Below are positions 20,770 to 32,884 of a DNA stretch of 64,000 nt, in pieces. Every line of letters starts with the position of its first letter. The stretch's first letter is position 1. The stretch is taken from positions 310,001 to 374,000 of the forward strand of contig JALQBC010000030.1 in assembly GCA_023375675.1 (NCBI GenBank), in the 5' to 3' direction. The notes below the pieces were generated by a model. It did no database searches, had not been told where the DNA came from, and saw only the letters and a list, made by a program, of their open reading frames with translations. Origin of the DNA: Cytospora piceicola. Its lineage: Eukaryota > Ascomycota > Sordariomycetes > Diaporthales > Cytosporaceae. The position numbers were made by a program, and so were the translations under genes.

Positions 20770-22725
20770 AAGTATTATTATATTATTTAAAGTATTTTAT
20801 TTAAGTATTAATAAAACCTTTTTTATTAAATAGTACCTTTTAAGTTAATATACCGCTACTATCTGCCTGTTACTTATACTGTTACTTACGTCGCTACTTA
20901 TACTACTGTTTACTATCTACGCTTACGCTTACGCCTATTACCTACGTTATTACTATCGTTGTCGGTTAATCGCCTACTATTACCGTTATTTAATTATTAT
21001 TTAATACCTTATTTACTATCTACTATTTACTACCTACTACTTATTACTTATATTATTATTATTACTATTACTATCGCTGTCGCTGTTGTTATCGGTTAAT
21101 TACCTACTGTTACCGTTACTTAATACCGTTATCTATTACTATTACTACTACCGAATAATAATTACTATTAACTTAAAAATATATTATACTATTTAAGTAT
21201 ATATCTTAATTACCTCCTTTATAGTCCTTCCGACTTTAGTTTATCTCGTAATACGCTATAGTAAGCTTTATTATATAAATTATAATCCTGATAAATTTAT
21301 TTTATATAAGCGATTAAAAAATTAACTTACTGTTATTAAACTTATCTTTATAAACTATTATAAAAAGTATTTAATTACTTTAAAAATAAAGTAACCGACG
21401 TTACTATAATCTGTTTTATTTTAACTAAATAAAATCTATTTAATAATAAAGGTAGCTAATATACTACTATAGTTTTTTAATATTATAGCCTTATCCGTTC
21501 TTATTATTAAAAGCCGCGTCTTTATATAAGGTATTAAAACCGAAACGTTTTATTTAATCGGCTATTTTATTTATAATATTATATATCCGGTCGGCGTTAT
21601 ATATAATAATATTAAACTATTACCGGGCTATTTCTTAAACGATATTAAACGTTATTTCGGCTTTATTTTTAATTTAAGCCGTTTATTTATTAACCTTTAT
21701 AATAGTTTCGAAGAATATATATATAACCTCTTCTATATTTTAGTTTTTTCTGCTACCTTTTAAAATCGAAGCGACTTTAAGGTACTTTTCTTTAATTACC
21801 TTAATAAAGTTAACTAAAAGGTTTTAAGCTTAGCCCGGGTTTTTTATAATAAAGCTTATAAGGGTAGCGGGTGCCTTATCCCGCCTTTAAAGCCTTTAAG
21901 GCTGTATAAAGCCTTATATAATTTTACTTATAAGATTAAAAATAGTATATTTTAAGGTAAAGCTACGGCTAAAAACCGACGATATAAACTGTATAAAAAT
22001 ATCTTTTATATTTAATATTAGCGAAGATAATATAAGCTCGCTTACTTATCTTTAATACGAATTCTAATATACGAATAAAAGGCTTAGTAGTATAGTAGTT
22101 AGCTCGTTAAAAGTAAAGATACCGGTATTATAAAAGGTAAAGGTATCGTCTTTTTTTTATAGCTAGGTTTTAACGACGGTATTTAGCTAACGTTTAGTAA
22201 TTTCGAGAATAATACCTTAAAAGACTTATACTTTAATAATATTACTATCGAGCTATAGGCTGTATTCTTCTCTTTTATATATATATATAAGCTTTACGTT
22301 TATCTCCGAAGCCTTACTTATATTTTTATATACCGTTTTAAAAAAGCTATACGGTATTCTTACGTTATATATAACGGTATATAGTAGTAGCTTTTTCTTA
22401 GTTTATTTATCTTAGCTAGTTTTAAGCTTCGGAAATATATACTTTTTATAGTACGAGTATAGGTTAAGGAAGTTTTAGTAGTTAAAGTAAGCCTTTATCG
22501 AAAGTAATATAATATATTTTTAACTAAAAAATATATTAAGCTAAAAACAGGTATATTTAAAACGGTAGTATATAAACGTTATTAGCTAAAACCTAAGTTA
22601 GTATACGTAAACGCTATAAATAATAAGCGGAATAGCTTTTTACGTTATTTATTTACTCGGTCTTCGGCTTATAAGCGTTTAGTTTTTAGTTAACGTTAAG
22701 TAGTAATATATATATATAAGGTAAT
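20770..22725 (-). pseudogene. RIP-broken minus-strand ORF with poly-Gln tail (copy 1)
   Basis: Read on the minus strand, one phase is coherent from an ATA (old ATG) near 22,720 to near 20,770, about 650 codons. It passes through RKKLFRLLFIAFTYTNLGF, then KDDTFTFYNTGIFTFNEL and KVIKEKYLKVASILKGSRKN. The final 100 or so codons become a run of CAG/CAA-derived TAG/TAA, that is, a Gln-rich tail (QRQ, QQQ blocks) that on the plus strand looks like a TTACTA microsatellite. Copy 2 keeps the frame at about 50,478-52,415. It is convergent with the 826-codon gene, tail to tail within a few bases. The exact stop cannot be told from RIP stops. No family is recognised. Confidence 0.5.
20860..21135. repeat. 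TTACTA-type low-complexity tract (poly-Gln codons on minus strand)
   Basis: Irregular CTACTTATACTGTTACTTAC units appear in two similar halves. In the phase of the minus-strand gene they are mutated CAG/CAA codons, so the tract is probably coding in origin. Copy 2: about 50,565-50,865. Confidence 0.6.
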
Positions 22726-23389
22726 ATATATATATAAGGTAACGGTAATAGTAATAGTATCGGTATCGGCTCGGGTTTATCTTTATACTACAGCTATAGT
22801 AGTAATAATATTAGTATCGACGGTTTAGTAAAAAGGCAGCTTTACGTTTTTAAGCTAGGATTTCGTGTTTATATAAACGATTATTACCTCCGATAGATAA
22901 TTTTAGTTTTATATCCGATAAGTCGGAGGGGCTATATACTTATTTCGGATATATACTTAGATAATATATCTTATACCGTTATAATTCGTCTAAATTAGGT
23001 TTTAAAAAATATTAGTAGTAAACTTAGTTTTTTTTATTAGATATTGCTTTTTTAGCTATTACTTTAGTATTTAATAAATATACTTACAGCCTTTTTTATT
23101 TCCTTTTTTCTATAATATTATTTAAGCAGGTTATCTTACTTTAATAGTATAAGGACAGAAGCTTTTTATAATTTATACTTTTGCTTTTTAGTTATTTAGC
23201 TTTTAAAAAGGAGCTTTCGTTTTAGTTAATATTAAAAAGTATAAACGAAATTAGTATATAAACTATTAACACCTTTTAGTATTAACTACTATTAGTTATT
23301 AACTAGTAATTTTAATCTGTTCTTAAGGTTTATTATTATAGTTTTTAAGGTTATTAATTATACCTGTTAAATTTTAAATAAACGTTGTG
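22726..23389. other. coding-like region, strand unresolved
   Basis: Both strands of 22,730-23,000 give fairly coherent frames after RIP reversal. An example on the plus strand is DGLVKRQLYVFKLGFRVYIN. I could not decide between them. Two units of TAATATATATATATAAGG lie at 22,706-22,742. The rest to 23,389 shows AGTATTAACTACTATTAG-type motifs like the putative introns. Confidence 0.3.
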
Positions 23390-25150
23390 TTAACGCGGTT
23401 AAAAACCGTATTAAATATAATATAGTCTTTTTTCGTATTTACTATTAGATATAAATAGTATAGCTACCCGAAATTAAACTTTAATTCTTATAGTCGTTTA
23501 TTATTACCGATATATAGTAGAAGTCTGTTAAACGACTTTATAACTGTCTGCTAGCTTTTTATAAAAGGCCTGCTATTAAATATTAGCTTTCCTTTAAATA
23601 TAAAAAGGGAAGGGAAAGCTCTGATATTTATTATAGTTGTTTTTAATACCTTCTTATAATACGGTTAATTATATTATAAATTATATTCTTTATATTATAT
23701 ACGGCTTTTACGTTAAGTACCTTATAGCTTAAAAAGAAAAGAACTACCTTATACTATCGAGCTTAAAGACTACTTCCGATCCCTTTCTTTATAGTTATTA
23801 TACCGAGATTAAAAACCCTTTTAATAATAGCTACTATACTAAAACTAAAGACCTTTTTAGTAACAGCCTTTATATTAAAACCGAAGACCTTCTTAATAAT
23901 AGCCTTTATACTAAGACTAAAAACCTTTTTAATAATAGCTACTATATCGAAACTAAAGACCTTTTTAGTAATAGCCTTTATATTAAAACTAAAGACCTCC
24001 TTAATAACAGCCTTTATATTAAGACCGAAAACCTTTTTAATAATAGCCTTTATATTAAGACCGAAGACTTTAATAATAACCTTTATACCGAAACTAAAGA
24101 CTTCCTTAGTAACCTTTACTATAGTTTTTAGATAGTACCGGATAGTTAACTATTTATAAACGTTTACCTTTTATATAAAATCGTCGAAAAGATTACCGAG
24201 ATATTTATTTCGAGTAGGTTTTTCGATATATATTTAAAGGAATAGTTCTCTTTCTTACCTTTTACTTAAATAAGTAGCTCTTTCCGGTAGGCTTATATAC
24301 GAAAGGCCGAGTATATTTTCTTAACGGAAACGATAACTTATAAAAAAAACAGGTAGTAGGGTATATAAATATTAAATAATATATCTTTTATAAACTAATA
24401 ATTTTATAGTAAATATAGTAAACTTACGTTAGCTAACCGAGTACGATATATTTTTTATCGATATAAGTAAGTATTTATATTAAAGTAATACCTTTACGTT
24501 AGTTTTTTAAAATATAGCGGCTATTACTAAAATCGTCTTATATAAACTTATAGAATTATTTAACTAGTTTACTATACTTAAAAGCTTACTAAACTTAAAA
24601 GAGGTAATATTAGTATACTTTATAAAGCTTTACTTCGATATATATATAAGCCTTAAAGTAGATAATAAACTACTATATTTTATAGACGTAACCTTTTATA
24701 CCGAGTAATAAAGGTTTATAAGGTAGTTTTAAAACCTTTTCTTATTAAGTATTATAACGTTTAACGGCGAGAACTTTATTAGCTTTATACTTATACCTTA
24801 TAAAGATATCTAAAGTATTAAGTATAAGCTTAAGACGTAGTTTTTTAAAAACTAGCTTAGCTTAGCCTTTAAAGAAAAAAGGCTTCCTCGAGTTTATAGC
24901 TACGTTTTTTAGCTTATTAACCTCCCGGATTCTATTAAAATACGAAGGAATAAAATTACCCTTTTTTAAAGTTAAGGCAAGTATAACTAAGGTATATTAT
25001 TTTAAGCGTTTTAAACTTTTTATTATATTAAGTTAACGTTATATAACGTTTCGCTTTACTTAGGATTTAAAAGAACTAAAGAATTAAAGTAGTATAAATA
25101 GTACAGTACGAATAGAAAGTATATACCTAAATACTTAAATACTTAAAATA
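23390..25150 (+). pseudogene. RIP-broken gene with 12-residue repeats (copy 1)
   Basis: Plus-strand exons: a first part (23,390-23,810) with SVKRLYNCLLAFYKRPAIK; an array of at least eight 36-bp units (23,818-24,120) coding for LFSNSLYTKTED-like repeats; then VEKITEIFISSRFFDIYLKE. After a phase change near 24,340-24,430 (probable intron) a coherent frame follows: LTEYDIFFIDISKYLY, KEVILVYFIKLYFDIYISL, LPDSIKIRRNKITLF. Copy 2 has the same layout at about 53,095-54,850. The repeats may form a flexible Ser/Thr-rich linker. I recognise no catalytic motif. Confidence 0.45.
23818..24120 (+). repeat. 36-bp (12-codon) tandem repeat, copy 1
   Basis: Units of the type CTTTTTAGTAACAGCCTTTA plus TATTAAAACCGAAGAC recur eight or more times, with transitions only between units plus one shortened unit near 24,060. 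The period is a multiple of three and keeps the phase of the flanking frame. Copy 2: 53,500-53,800. Confidence 0.8.
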
Positions 25151-28100
25151 GATTTAATTATTTTTAAAAACTAATATAAACTAGTAAGCTAATTTAGTAC
25201 GATATAAAAGTTAGTATCTCTTATCTTAGTTAATACTAAAAGGTATTAATAGTCTATAGGTCGATTAAATATACTTTTTAATACTAATTATTAACTACCG
25301 TTAGTTAAAAGTTAATAGTTAATAGTTAAAAGCTAATAATTAGTAGTTAATAGTTAGTAGTTAATAGTTATAGCTTTTATTATTTTAACTGTTAATTAGC
25401 CTTTATATAAAAGATAATATACGATTTAGCCGTATACGTATAGTACTTTAGCTAAGCTTATTTATTAAGATAAACCTTCGTTCGATATTTCGTTTACTAT
25501 TAATTAAGCTATTTAGGCGAATTTAGTATTATATTTAAAGTCTTTTAATTACCGGTAAAATTACTAATTACTAATTATTAATTTCGACTACTAGCTAGTA
25601 TTAGCTATAGTTAGGTATTAGCTGTTAATTATTAGCCGTTATTACTAATATAATTACTAAAATACTAAAATACTACGATATCTAGTAAATATATACTATA
25701 TACTTATAAGGTTAGCTTTATTTATATAAGATCGCGATAAAGTAATATAGGTCTTAGCTTATAAATCTCGTTCGGTAAGCTTAATTCTACCTAATTTAAT
25801 AAAAGGTAGGCTTAAAGATTAAAACAAGTTAGTTCTTTATTATATACCTTATATACGGCTTTATAAGGCTATAGAGATAGCCGCCGAGCCTTAATTACTT
25901 AATAACCTGTAGCCGAAAACAACTATATTATAAATAGCCTTACTATTTACTCTTTTACCGCTAATTAGCTATATATTAATTATATAAAAACAGTACGAAT
26001 TAATCTGTTTAGCCGGTTGTTTTTATATATAAAAGTAGAGTATATATAGGTATAGGTTATTTAATATATACTTTCTAATCTTTATAATCTTATTAAAAAT
26101 ACCTTTACTTAACTATAGATTTTAATAGTAGTTAATATTAAAAAACGTAAACAGATTATACTATAAGTTCGAAAGTATACTTACTTTAAATATTTACCTT
26201 AAACTTATAAAGTTTACTTACTTTAAACGTTTTAAAGTATATACGCCTGCGTTAAAAGATAAGTTTAATAGCTATAAGTCGATTTATTACGTTTATTATA
26301 TAAATTAATTAGTCGGCTTACGTAAACGTATACCGGAGCTTACTATAACGTATATCGGAGTAAATATATATCGGAAAGACTATAAGAAAACCGATAAGAA
26401 AGTAAACTCGAATAACGGTATATAACACTTAAAGGCTTTAATATTTATACTATAAAGGGTTTAGTCGGCTAAATTAACTAACGGTAATAATATTAATAAT
26501 AATTCTTAATAGTATATAGTAGGTAATAACCTATAAGTAAAGCTATAGGTAGTAGGTAGTAGGTAGTAGGTAGTAAGTAGTAAGTAGTTAATACTAAATA
26601 ACGTTAATAAATTAATTAATAGTACTATATAGTACTATTAATTAGTTTATTCGTACCTTTTAATACTAATTAAGGCGAGAACTATATTATATAGTTTTAT
26701 TATAAGGATATTAGTAGTCTATAAAGCTATTTATAAGTTAGATTTAGGTAAATAGTTAGATAAATAACTATAAACCTATAAAAATAACTATTTTTTTTTA
26801 ATATATATATATTAAAAAATGAGTTTAGTATATATAAGTCGATTTTTTATAATCTTTATATAAAATAATTTATCGGTAATAGAAAAGTATATACTTAAGC
26901 CTACTGTAGTATATTATATTATAAACCTATATCGGAAAGACTATAAAAGGGCGTTCGAATTAAAAGAAAAATACCGGAGATAAAATTAAAAATAGTAACT
27001 TAAATAAAACTATTTAGCTTACTAAACACTCTGTTTTTAAGTATAACTTTCTATAAAACGTACCTTTTCTTAAGTAACGTATATACCTAAGTAGATATTT
27101 TATACGATAATAGCTTATCTCTTTTTAGCTTAACTAATAATACTCTCCGAGTATATAATTATAGTAGTAATAAAACCTTAAGCAGTATATAGTAGTAGTT
27201 AGTTAAAGTATATAGTTTATCTTTAAACTTTAAAAGTTCGTTTTTAAACCTTTTATATAAGATATAGGCTTATTTTTAAGTAAAAAACTATTTATATATA
27301 GTATAAACTTAATTCGTTAAAGTAAGTTATAGTAAGTTTATATTATCTTTTAAATAGTATTACCTAGGTATATTATATAAGTATAGCTTATCCTTTTTTA
27401 TCTTAACTATAGCTTAAATAATAGTACTCTTTAAATATATAATTATAGTAGTAATAAGAACTTAAGTAGGTTAACGGCGTAGTTTTAATAATAATCTAGG
27501 TTTTAAGCTTTTAAACGTATAATAGCTTTTTAAAAACTCTATTTATAAAATATTATAGTTATTTATTAAGCTAATTCTTTAAAAGATTCCGAAACAGCGC
27601 TTTAACGCGTAGCCTTTTAGCTATAAGAGTTACTAGTAGGTTTTTTATTTTATATAGTTCTTATTACGTAGTTTTTTAAATAGCTTAGTAGACTAAGAGT
27701 TTCGGTTATAAGGGATTTATAATAGGTTTTAACCTTATAAGTACAGCTACTCCGGTAACTTATATTAATAAAAAACGTTAGTTATATTAATATAAGCTTT
27801 TCTTCGGATAAGTAATAAATAATACCTGCTTTTAAAAAACGTTAAATAGTTATACTTAGAATATCGTAGCTGTTTTAATACTAAGAGAGCTAAAGTTAAT
27901 CGAATTTATAGCCGTACTTAAGGATATTTAAAGGTATAAGGGCTTATACGTTAAAAGTAGAATCCGTACTATATAAGCTTTTACTATAACGAAAGCTTAT
28001 ATTAAGGATATTTTCTTTAGTTATAGGTTTAATTAATAAAGTATATATAAACAGAATATACGACATATAAGAAAGCGTTAAAGGTAATACGACTTTATAA

Positions 28101-28389
28101 TAAGGTATATTAATAAAACCGTTTAAAGGGACTATACTATATCGATAGCTACTATTAAACCTAGATATAAAACCTTAATAATAACGCGGATATAAACAAA
28201 GACGGCTAATAAGTCTATAAGTAGTAATTCTGTTTCTTATAACAGCCTTTTACTTTAGATTTAAGATAAGGTTTTCGGCCGAAGAAGTTTAGTATATTTA
28301 CTAAATCTGTTATAGCTTATTAGTCTTTTAAAAACCTTTTATAAGATTATAAGTTTTACGTTTTATCTAGCTAGATAATATTATAGCGT
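25151..28389. other. weak coding-like region with internal duplications
   Basis: No single strand or phase stays coherent throughout. Notable points: a plus-strand segment at 26,320-26,430 (YIGVNIYRKDYKKTDKKV) and a related IYRKDYK segment near 26,928; GTTAATAGTTAGTAGTTAAT-like short repeats at 25,300-25,375; GGTAGTA repeats at 26,545-26,600; two related blocks with GAGTATATAATTATAGTAGT at 27,140 and 27,430; and a minus-strand frame at 27,200-27,860 (SLITETLSLLSYLKNYVIRT) that seems the better strand there. I cannot name a function. Confidence 0.3.
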
Positions 28390-28394
28390 AAAGT

Positions 28395-28597
28395 AGTTTC
28401 GAAAAACCTATAATAACAGATCGTTCTTTAATTTAAGTTTATATAGAAATTAAGTATAGACTTAAAAGCGAGTACTCGAAAAACCCGTAACGTAAATCGT
28501 TTTTTAATTTAAGCTAAAGATTAAGTATAAACTTAAGAGCAAGTATTCGAAGAACCTACGATATAAATCGTTTTTTAATTTAAGCTAAAGATTAAAA
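28395..28597. repeat. about 71-bp tandem repeat, three units, copy 1
   Basis: Three units contain GATCGTTCTTTAATTTAAG or variants, TTAAGTATAGACTTAAAAGC and GAGTACTCGAA. Copy 2 has three units at 58,067-58,270. Differences between units are transitions. Confidence 0.65.
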
Positions 28598-28984
28598 TAT
28601 ATATTATATTAATTAACCTTATAAACTTTTCCTGCTTATACGCTTATACTAGTATATTATACCTTTTACTTTTAAAGTAAAGACTTATAAACTAATATTT
28701 AAATATATAGTTTTACTATTTTTTAAATTTATAATTATTTTAAAGATATTTAAAGGTATAAAAACTTATACGTTAAAAGTAATATTTATTAAACCGTATA
28801 AATACTACTTACTATAAAAGTATTTATTAAAGATATTTTTATTAATTATAGGTTTAGTATAAGTTTATAATAATATAGCTGCTTATAAGTATAAAACTAA
28901 AGCGGTAATAAAGGCTTAAGTAGCTTAGTCTTTATATTAAAGGTTATTATAGACTTTATTATTATAAGCTGTTATTAATAGATT

Positions 28985-29440
28985 ATTACCTTATTAAATC
29001 TGTTCTTTTACTAAATTTGTTTCTTCGTTAGATCTATTCTTTTACTAGATCTATTACCTTATTAGATCTGTTACTTTACTAAATCTATTACCTTATTAAA
29101 TCTGTTACCTTACTAAATCTGTTACCTTATTAAATCTGTTACTTTATTAGATCTATTATTTTATTAAATCTGTTACTTCGTTAAATCTGTTTTCTTATTA
29201 AATCTGTTATCCTACTAGATTTATTACCTTATTAAATCTGTTACTCTACTAGATCTGTTACCTTATTAAATAATATCTGTTATATAATTAAAGGTATTAC
29301 TATATCTTATTACTATAAGTTCTATTACCTTATTAGGTCTGTCTTTTTATTAGATCTGTCTTTTAAATCTATCTTTTAAATCTATTACTTAGATCTGTTA
29401 CTTAAATCTATCTTTTAAATCTATTCTTTAAATCTATTAC
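28985..29440. repeat. 17-bp minisatellite, copy 1
   Basis: About twenty-five units of TTACCTTATTAAATCTG or variants occur, interrupted near 29,275-29,325, with shorter TTTAAATCTG units after 29,360. The unit is not a multiple of three. Copy 2 has a similar array at 58,655-59,128, with a different number and order of variants. Confidence 0.85.
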
Positions 29441-29519
29441 TATAGGCTATACTGTTATTCTGTTACTTTATTAGATTTATTACCGCAGGCTTTACTGTAA
29501 AATAATACTTTTACTATAT

Positions 29520-29990
29520 TTAAATCGAAATTATCTTACTTAAGCCGGTTTATAAAGAGATAGGTTAAAAAACGTTTAAAAATATATACTTATACTATAA
29601 TTTATCTTTATTATTAATTAGCTACTACTTTTAAAAAGTATTAGTAGATAGTAATTCTTACGATACCCTGTTAAGTAGTAAAGCTAAGGTTTAAGTTATT
29701 AATAATAAAAGAATAAAGATTATATAAGACTTTTCAGGTTCTTCGGAATTATCGATATTAATTTACAGTATAATAGCTTATTTATATTTTCTATTTAAAA
29801 TAACTTAAATAACCTTAAGTTTTATAAGTTAGTACCTATAGAATCGCGTTTATAAAAGGCTAAAACCGTTAAAAAGCTTTAAAGACTTATCGACGTTATA
29901 GTGTTTTCGGTAAGCTTTATTTAAAAGAAGTAAAACTTACTTTTAATATACTTTTATTTTTTAAGACTTTCTTCTTAAGTAAATAAGTTT
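29520..29990 (+). pseudogene. RIP-broken basic ORF (copy 1)
   Basis: A plus-strand phase coherent over about 470 bp after RIP reversal. It includes FKSKLSYLSRFIKR, then YRRYSVFGKLYLKEVKLTFNILLFFKTFFLSK. Arg/Lys and aromatic residues dominate. Copy 2 matches at about 59,200-59,675. Start and end are unknown and no family is recognised. Confidence 0.3.
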
Positions 29991-30279
29991 TTTAAGTCGA
30001 TTACTATTATTCTTAATACTATTACAGTAAATAGTTAATAAGCTAAAATTAATTAGTATAAGAGCTATACTTTATTTATTCGATACTCGGTAACTCGACT
30101 AATTAGTTAATTAATATCTTTCTTAGCTTAGACTTACCGATATTATAATTTTATTAATTAATATCTTTAAATGTTATTTACCTGTTATATTAACCGATTT
30201 ACGTTTTAAACGGATTTTCAACTTTCGACCTTTTTTTTAACCTTTTTTCCGATTATTTTACAGATATAGTATTTCTATT

Positions 30280-30504
30280 ATAACCTCGGATAATAGTACG
30301 GCTAAACGTATTAACGTATATAAAAAGCAATATTTTATTTCGAGCTTAAATAAAGCTTTATATTTAAAAGACGTTAAAGTCGAGTCTTTTAAGAAGAAGG
30401 TAGCTATCGCGTTAAAAGCAGTAAAAAAAAAGCTTAAAATTAAAGTTAAAACTTTAATAAAACGTAGAAAATATATCTTTTTATATAGAGTTAGTACTAT
30501 TTAG
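30280..30504 (+). pseudogene. RIP-broken small basic ORF, about 75 codons (copy 1)
   Basis: From an ATA (old ATG) at 30,280 to TAG at 30,502-30,504. In copy 1 this stretch has almost no in-frame stops (NSTAKRIN, ISSLNKALYLKDVKVES, KKKLKIKVKTLIKRRKYIF), and copy 2 (59,969-60,193) agrees with one stop. The C-terminus is strongly basic. The stop lies in a GTTAGTACTATTTAGTACTA motif like those in the putative introns, so the gene may have continued after splicing. No family is recognised. Confidence 0.45.
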
Positions 30505-31190
30505 TACTAAAATAATACTATTTAAATAATTCCTACTATTATAATTTACTTTAATTAAATACTAATTATAACGTATATAATATTTATTTATTACCTATAT
30601 ACCTACTAGAAAAGGAACGTAACTAGCACTCGAGTTAATACTTATAAGTATTAACTTTAAACTTAATTAATTAAACGTTTTAATACCTTTTAATACTAAC
30701 TAGCCTTATAACTTTTTAAAAGCTTATATTCGATACTTTATAAATCGGGCTACTGTTTAGTTTCGTTATTTAAAAACTAAGTATTTAAATACTTAGGTAT
30801 TACTAACTTATTTCTTAATCTAAATATTTTACTTAACGTTATATATTTTATTATATTTATAAAATAAATACTACTTTAATATATCGTATAGTTTTATTAT
30901 TAAACTAGTATTACTAACTTTCTTCTTTAAATTTAAACATTTTATTAAATATTATACTCTGTTATCTTTATAAATAATATATTAACTAGTATTATTAATT
31001 TTATTCTTTAATCTAAATATTTTATTAAATATTATACTTTATTATTTTTATAAATAATATATTAACTAATATTACTAACTTTATTCTTTAATCTAAATAC
31101 TTTACTAAATATTATACTCTGTTATATTTATAATTAAATACTTATTAATATATCGATATAGACTAAACTAGTATTTACCGTCGCTTATTA
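30505..31190. other. non-coding spacer with about 80-bp repeats
   Basis: No coherent frame is seen. At about 30,905-31,145 three units of TTACTAACTTTATTCTTTAA, then TAAATATTATACTCTGTTAT and AATAATATATTAACTAGTA follow one another. Copy 2 has the same at 60,590-60,835. Confidence 0.5.
30905..31145. repeat. about 80-bp tandem repeat, three units, copy 1
   Basis: The units share CTAAATATTTTATTAAATAT and end with AATAATATATTAACTAGTAT. Changes between units are mostly transitions. TACTAAC occurs once per unit, as in the other putative intron arrays. Confidence 0.65.
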
Positions 31191-32500
31191 TTTAGCCTAT
31201 TTAGCTATTACTTAGTTCTTTTTTTATAAGAAAGTCTGTCGGCGTAAGGTAGCCGGCTACCTGTTTAATTAAGTTATATTTAAACCGATAAAAGCTCGAG
31301 ATATATCGGGTTTATATATATCTTTAAAGGTTTTTTTTTATTTAGTAAAGGATAGTAAAATAAGCTAAAAAAGCGATAGCTTTATACCGATATTATATAT
31401 AATAAGCTTAACAAGACTTTACCGCTTTAAATATAAGCTTTAAATATTCTTACTTCGAGTATAAATTTCTATATTTTAATATTTTATCCCGGTTACGTTT
31501 AAAACCTTATATAATATTATTTTATATATATTCGGATTCTGTTATAGGCTATTATCGGTTATAACGTCGGCTACAACGTTTATAATCATTAAGTAAGCGA
31601 TTAGTAGTCCTCGCTACTATATCCTTTACTTATTATAAATTTAAAGGATATATTAATTAGTAAGTTTATTATAGAGCTCTGTAGTTATTATTTTAAATTA
31701 GTTCGGCTTATCGAGTAGCTGTTATAGCTATTACGGCTATTATATTTACTACAGCTATTATATTTATTATATCTGCTATAGCGAAAGTTACTTAACAGGT
31801 TATTATAAGGTTTTTTAATCTAGCTATTTTAAAGTTAGTTATTAAGCTACTACGTAACGTCGGAAGAGTTTACTTTAAGTAATAGTTAGTAATATACCTT
31901 TTAGAATTTAAATAATAAGAACAGACTTAAATATATATTTCGATAAGATTTACCTTAGTTAAGGTAGAATTTTACTTATCTGTTTACTTTCGGATTTTAT
32001 ATTTAGTTATATTTATAAAGGGAAGTAGCTCTAGCTCGAGTAAGTTATTTTACGATAGTTTAAATTCTTAAAGCGCGAAAAGGACTATAAGCTTTTTTTA
32101 TCTTTTTTAATCCTTAATCGAGATAGCTTGTTTTTTAACTTAGTTTTTAAAGTTATTTTATAAACCGTTATTTAATACGAATCTGCGATTTATTTAAACG
32201 GTTTACTATAAGAAGATACGTCGCGATAAGGTTAGCTATATACTATCTGCCGAGTTTATTATATTTATAAAAGGTAAAGTATATAGTGTTTTAAGGTTAA
32301 AATCTAATAGTTTTAAAAACGATATATATAGCTTAAATAGGTAGTAACGATTAAAGGGCTTAAAACTTAGGCTTAAAGTCGTTATTACGATTTCTTTTAG
32401 CTTAAAGCTATTACTTAACGCCTTTCTATTAATAGCTTTTAGCTTTTTATCGACTACTTAAAGCTATCTTAGTGTTATTCTTTTTACTTTTATTAGTATT
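31190..32500. other. coding-like region, strand unresolved
   Basis: Both strands give partly coherent frames after RIP reversal. The plus strand gives a hydrophobic stretch (VAVIAITAIIF-like, about 31,710-31,790). The minus strand gives a Ser/Asn/Tyr-rich segment ending QSLT. Copy 2 at about 60,880-62,190 does not settle it by eye. No function can be assigned. Confidence 0.3.
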
Positions 32501-32514
32501 ATTATTAGCTAAGT

Positions 32515-32765
32515 TACTTTATAGCCTTCCGATATTTTAAAGTATAAAGGAAAGCGGTTTAAGATTTTTAAAAGTTTACTATAGCCTTCTAATATTTTAA
32601 AGTATAAAAGAGACCGGTTTAAAGTTTTAGAGTTATTTCTATAAGCTACTAATATTATTAAAGTATAAAGGAAAGCGGTTTAAAACTTTTAAGAGTTTAC
32701 TATAGCTTTCCGATATTTTAAAGTATAAAAAAGACCGGTTTAAGATTTCGAAGTTATTTTTAAAG
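32515..32765. repeat. about 60-bp tandem repeat, four units, copy 1
   Basis: Four units contain GATATTTTAAAGTATAAAGG, then AAAGCGGTTTAAGATTTTTA and AAGTTTACTATAGCCTTC, with alternating AAAGCGG and GAGACCGG forms that suggest a two-unit higher-order repeat. Copy 2: 62,211-62,470. Confidence 0.75.
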
Positions 32766-32884
32766 GCTACCGATATACTTTAAGATCGTTTAAAGCTATA
32801 TTAACAGCTTTAAGCAGCTGTTAAGTAAGTAACTTAAGTATATAGATTTAAAGGCTTACCTCCTTTATACTAACTTTTTTAAAA

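Noticed and set aside
28985..29440. CRISPR-like array
   Set aside because: The units are directly adjacent without unique spacers, in a fungal genome. It is a minisatellite.
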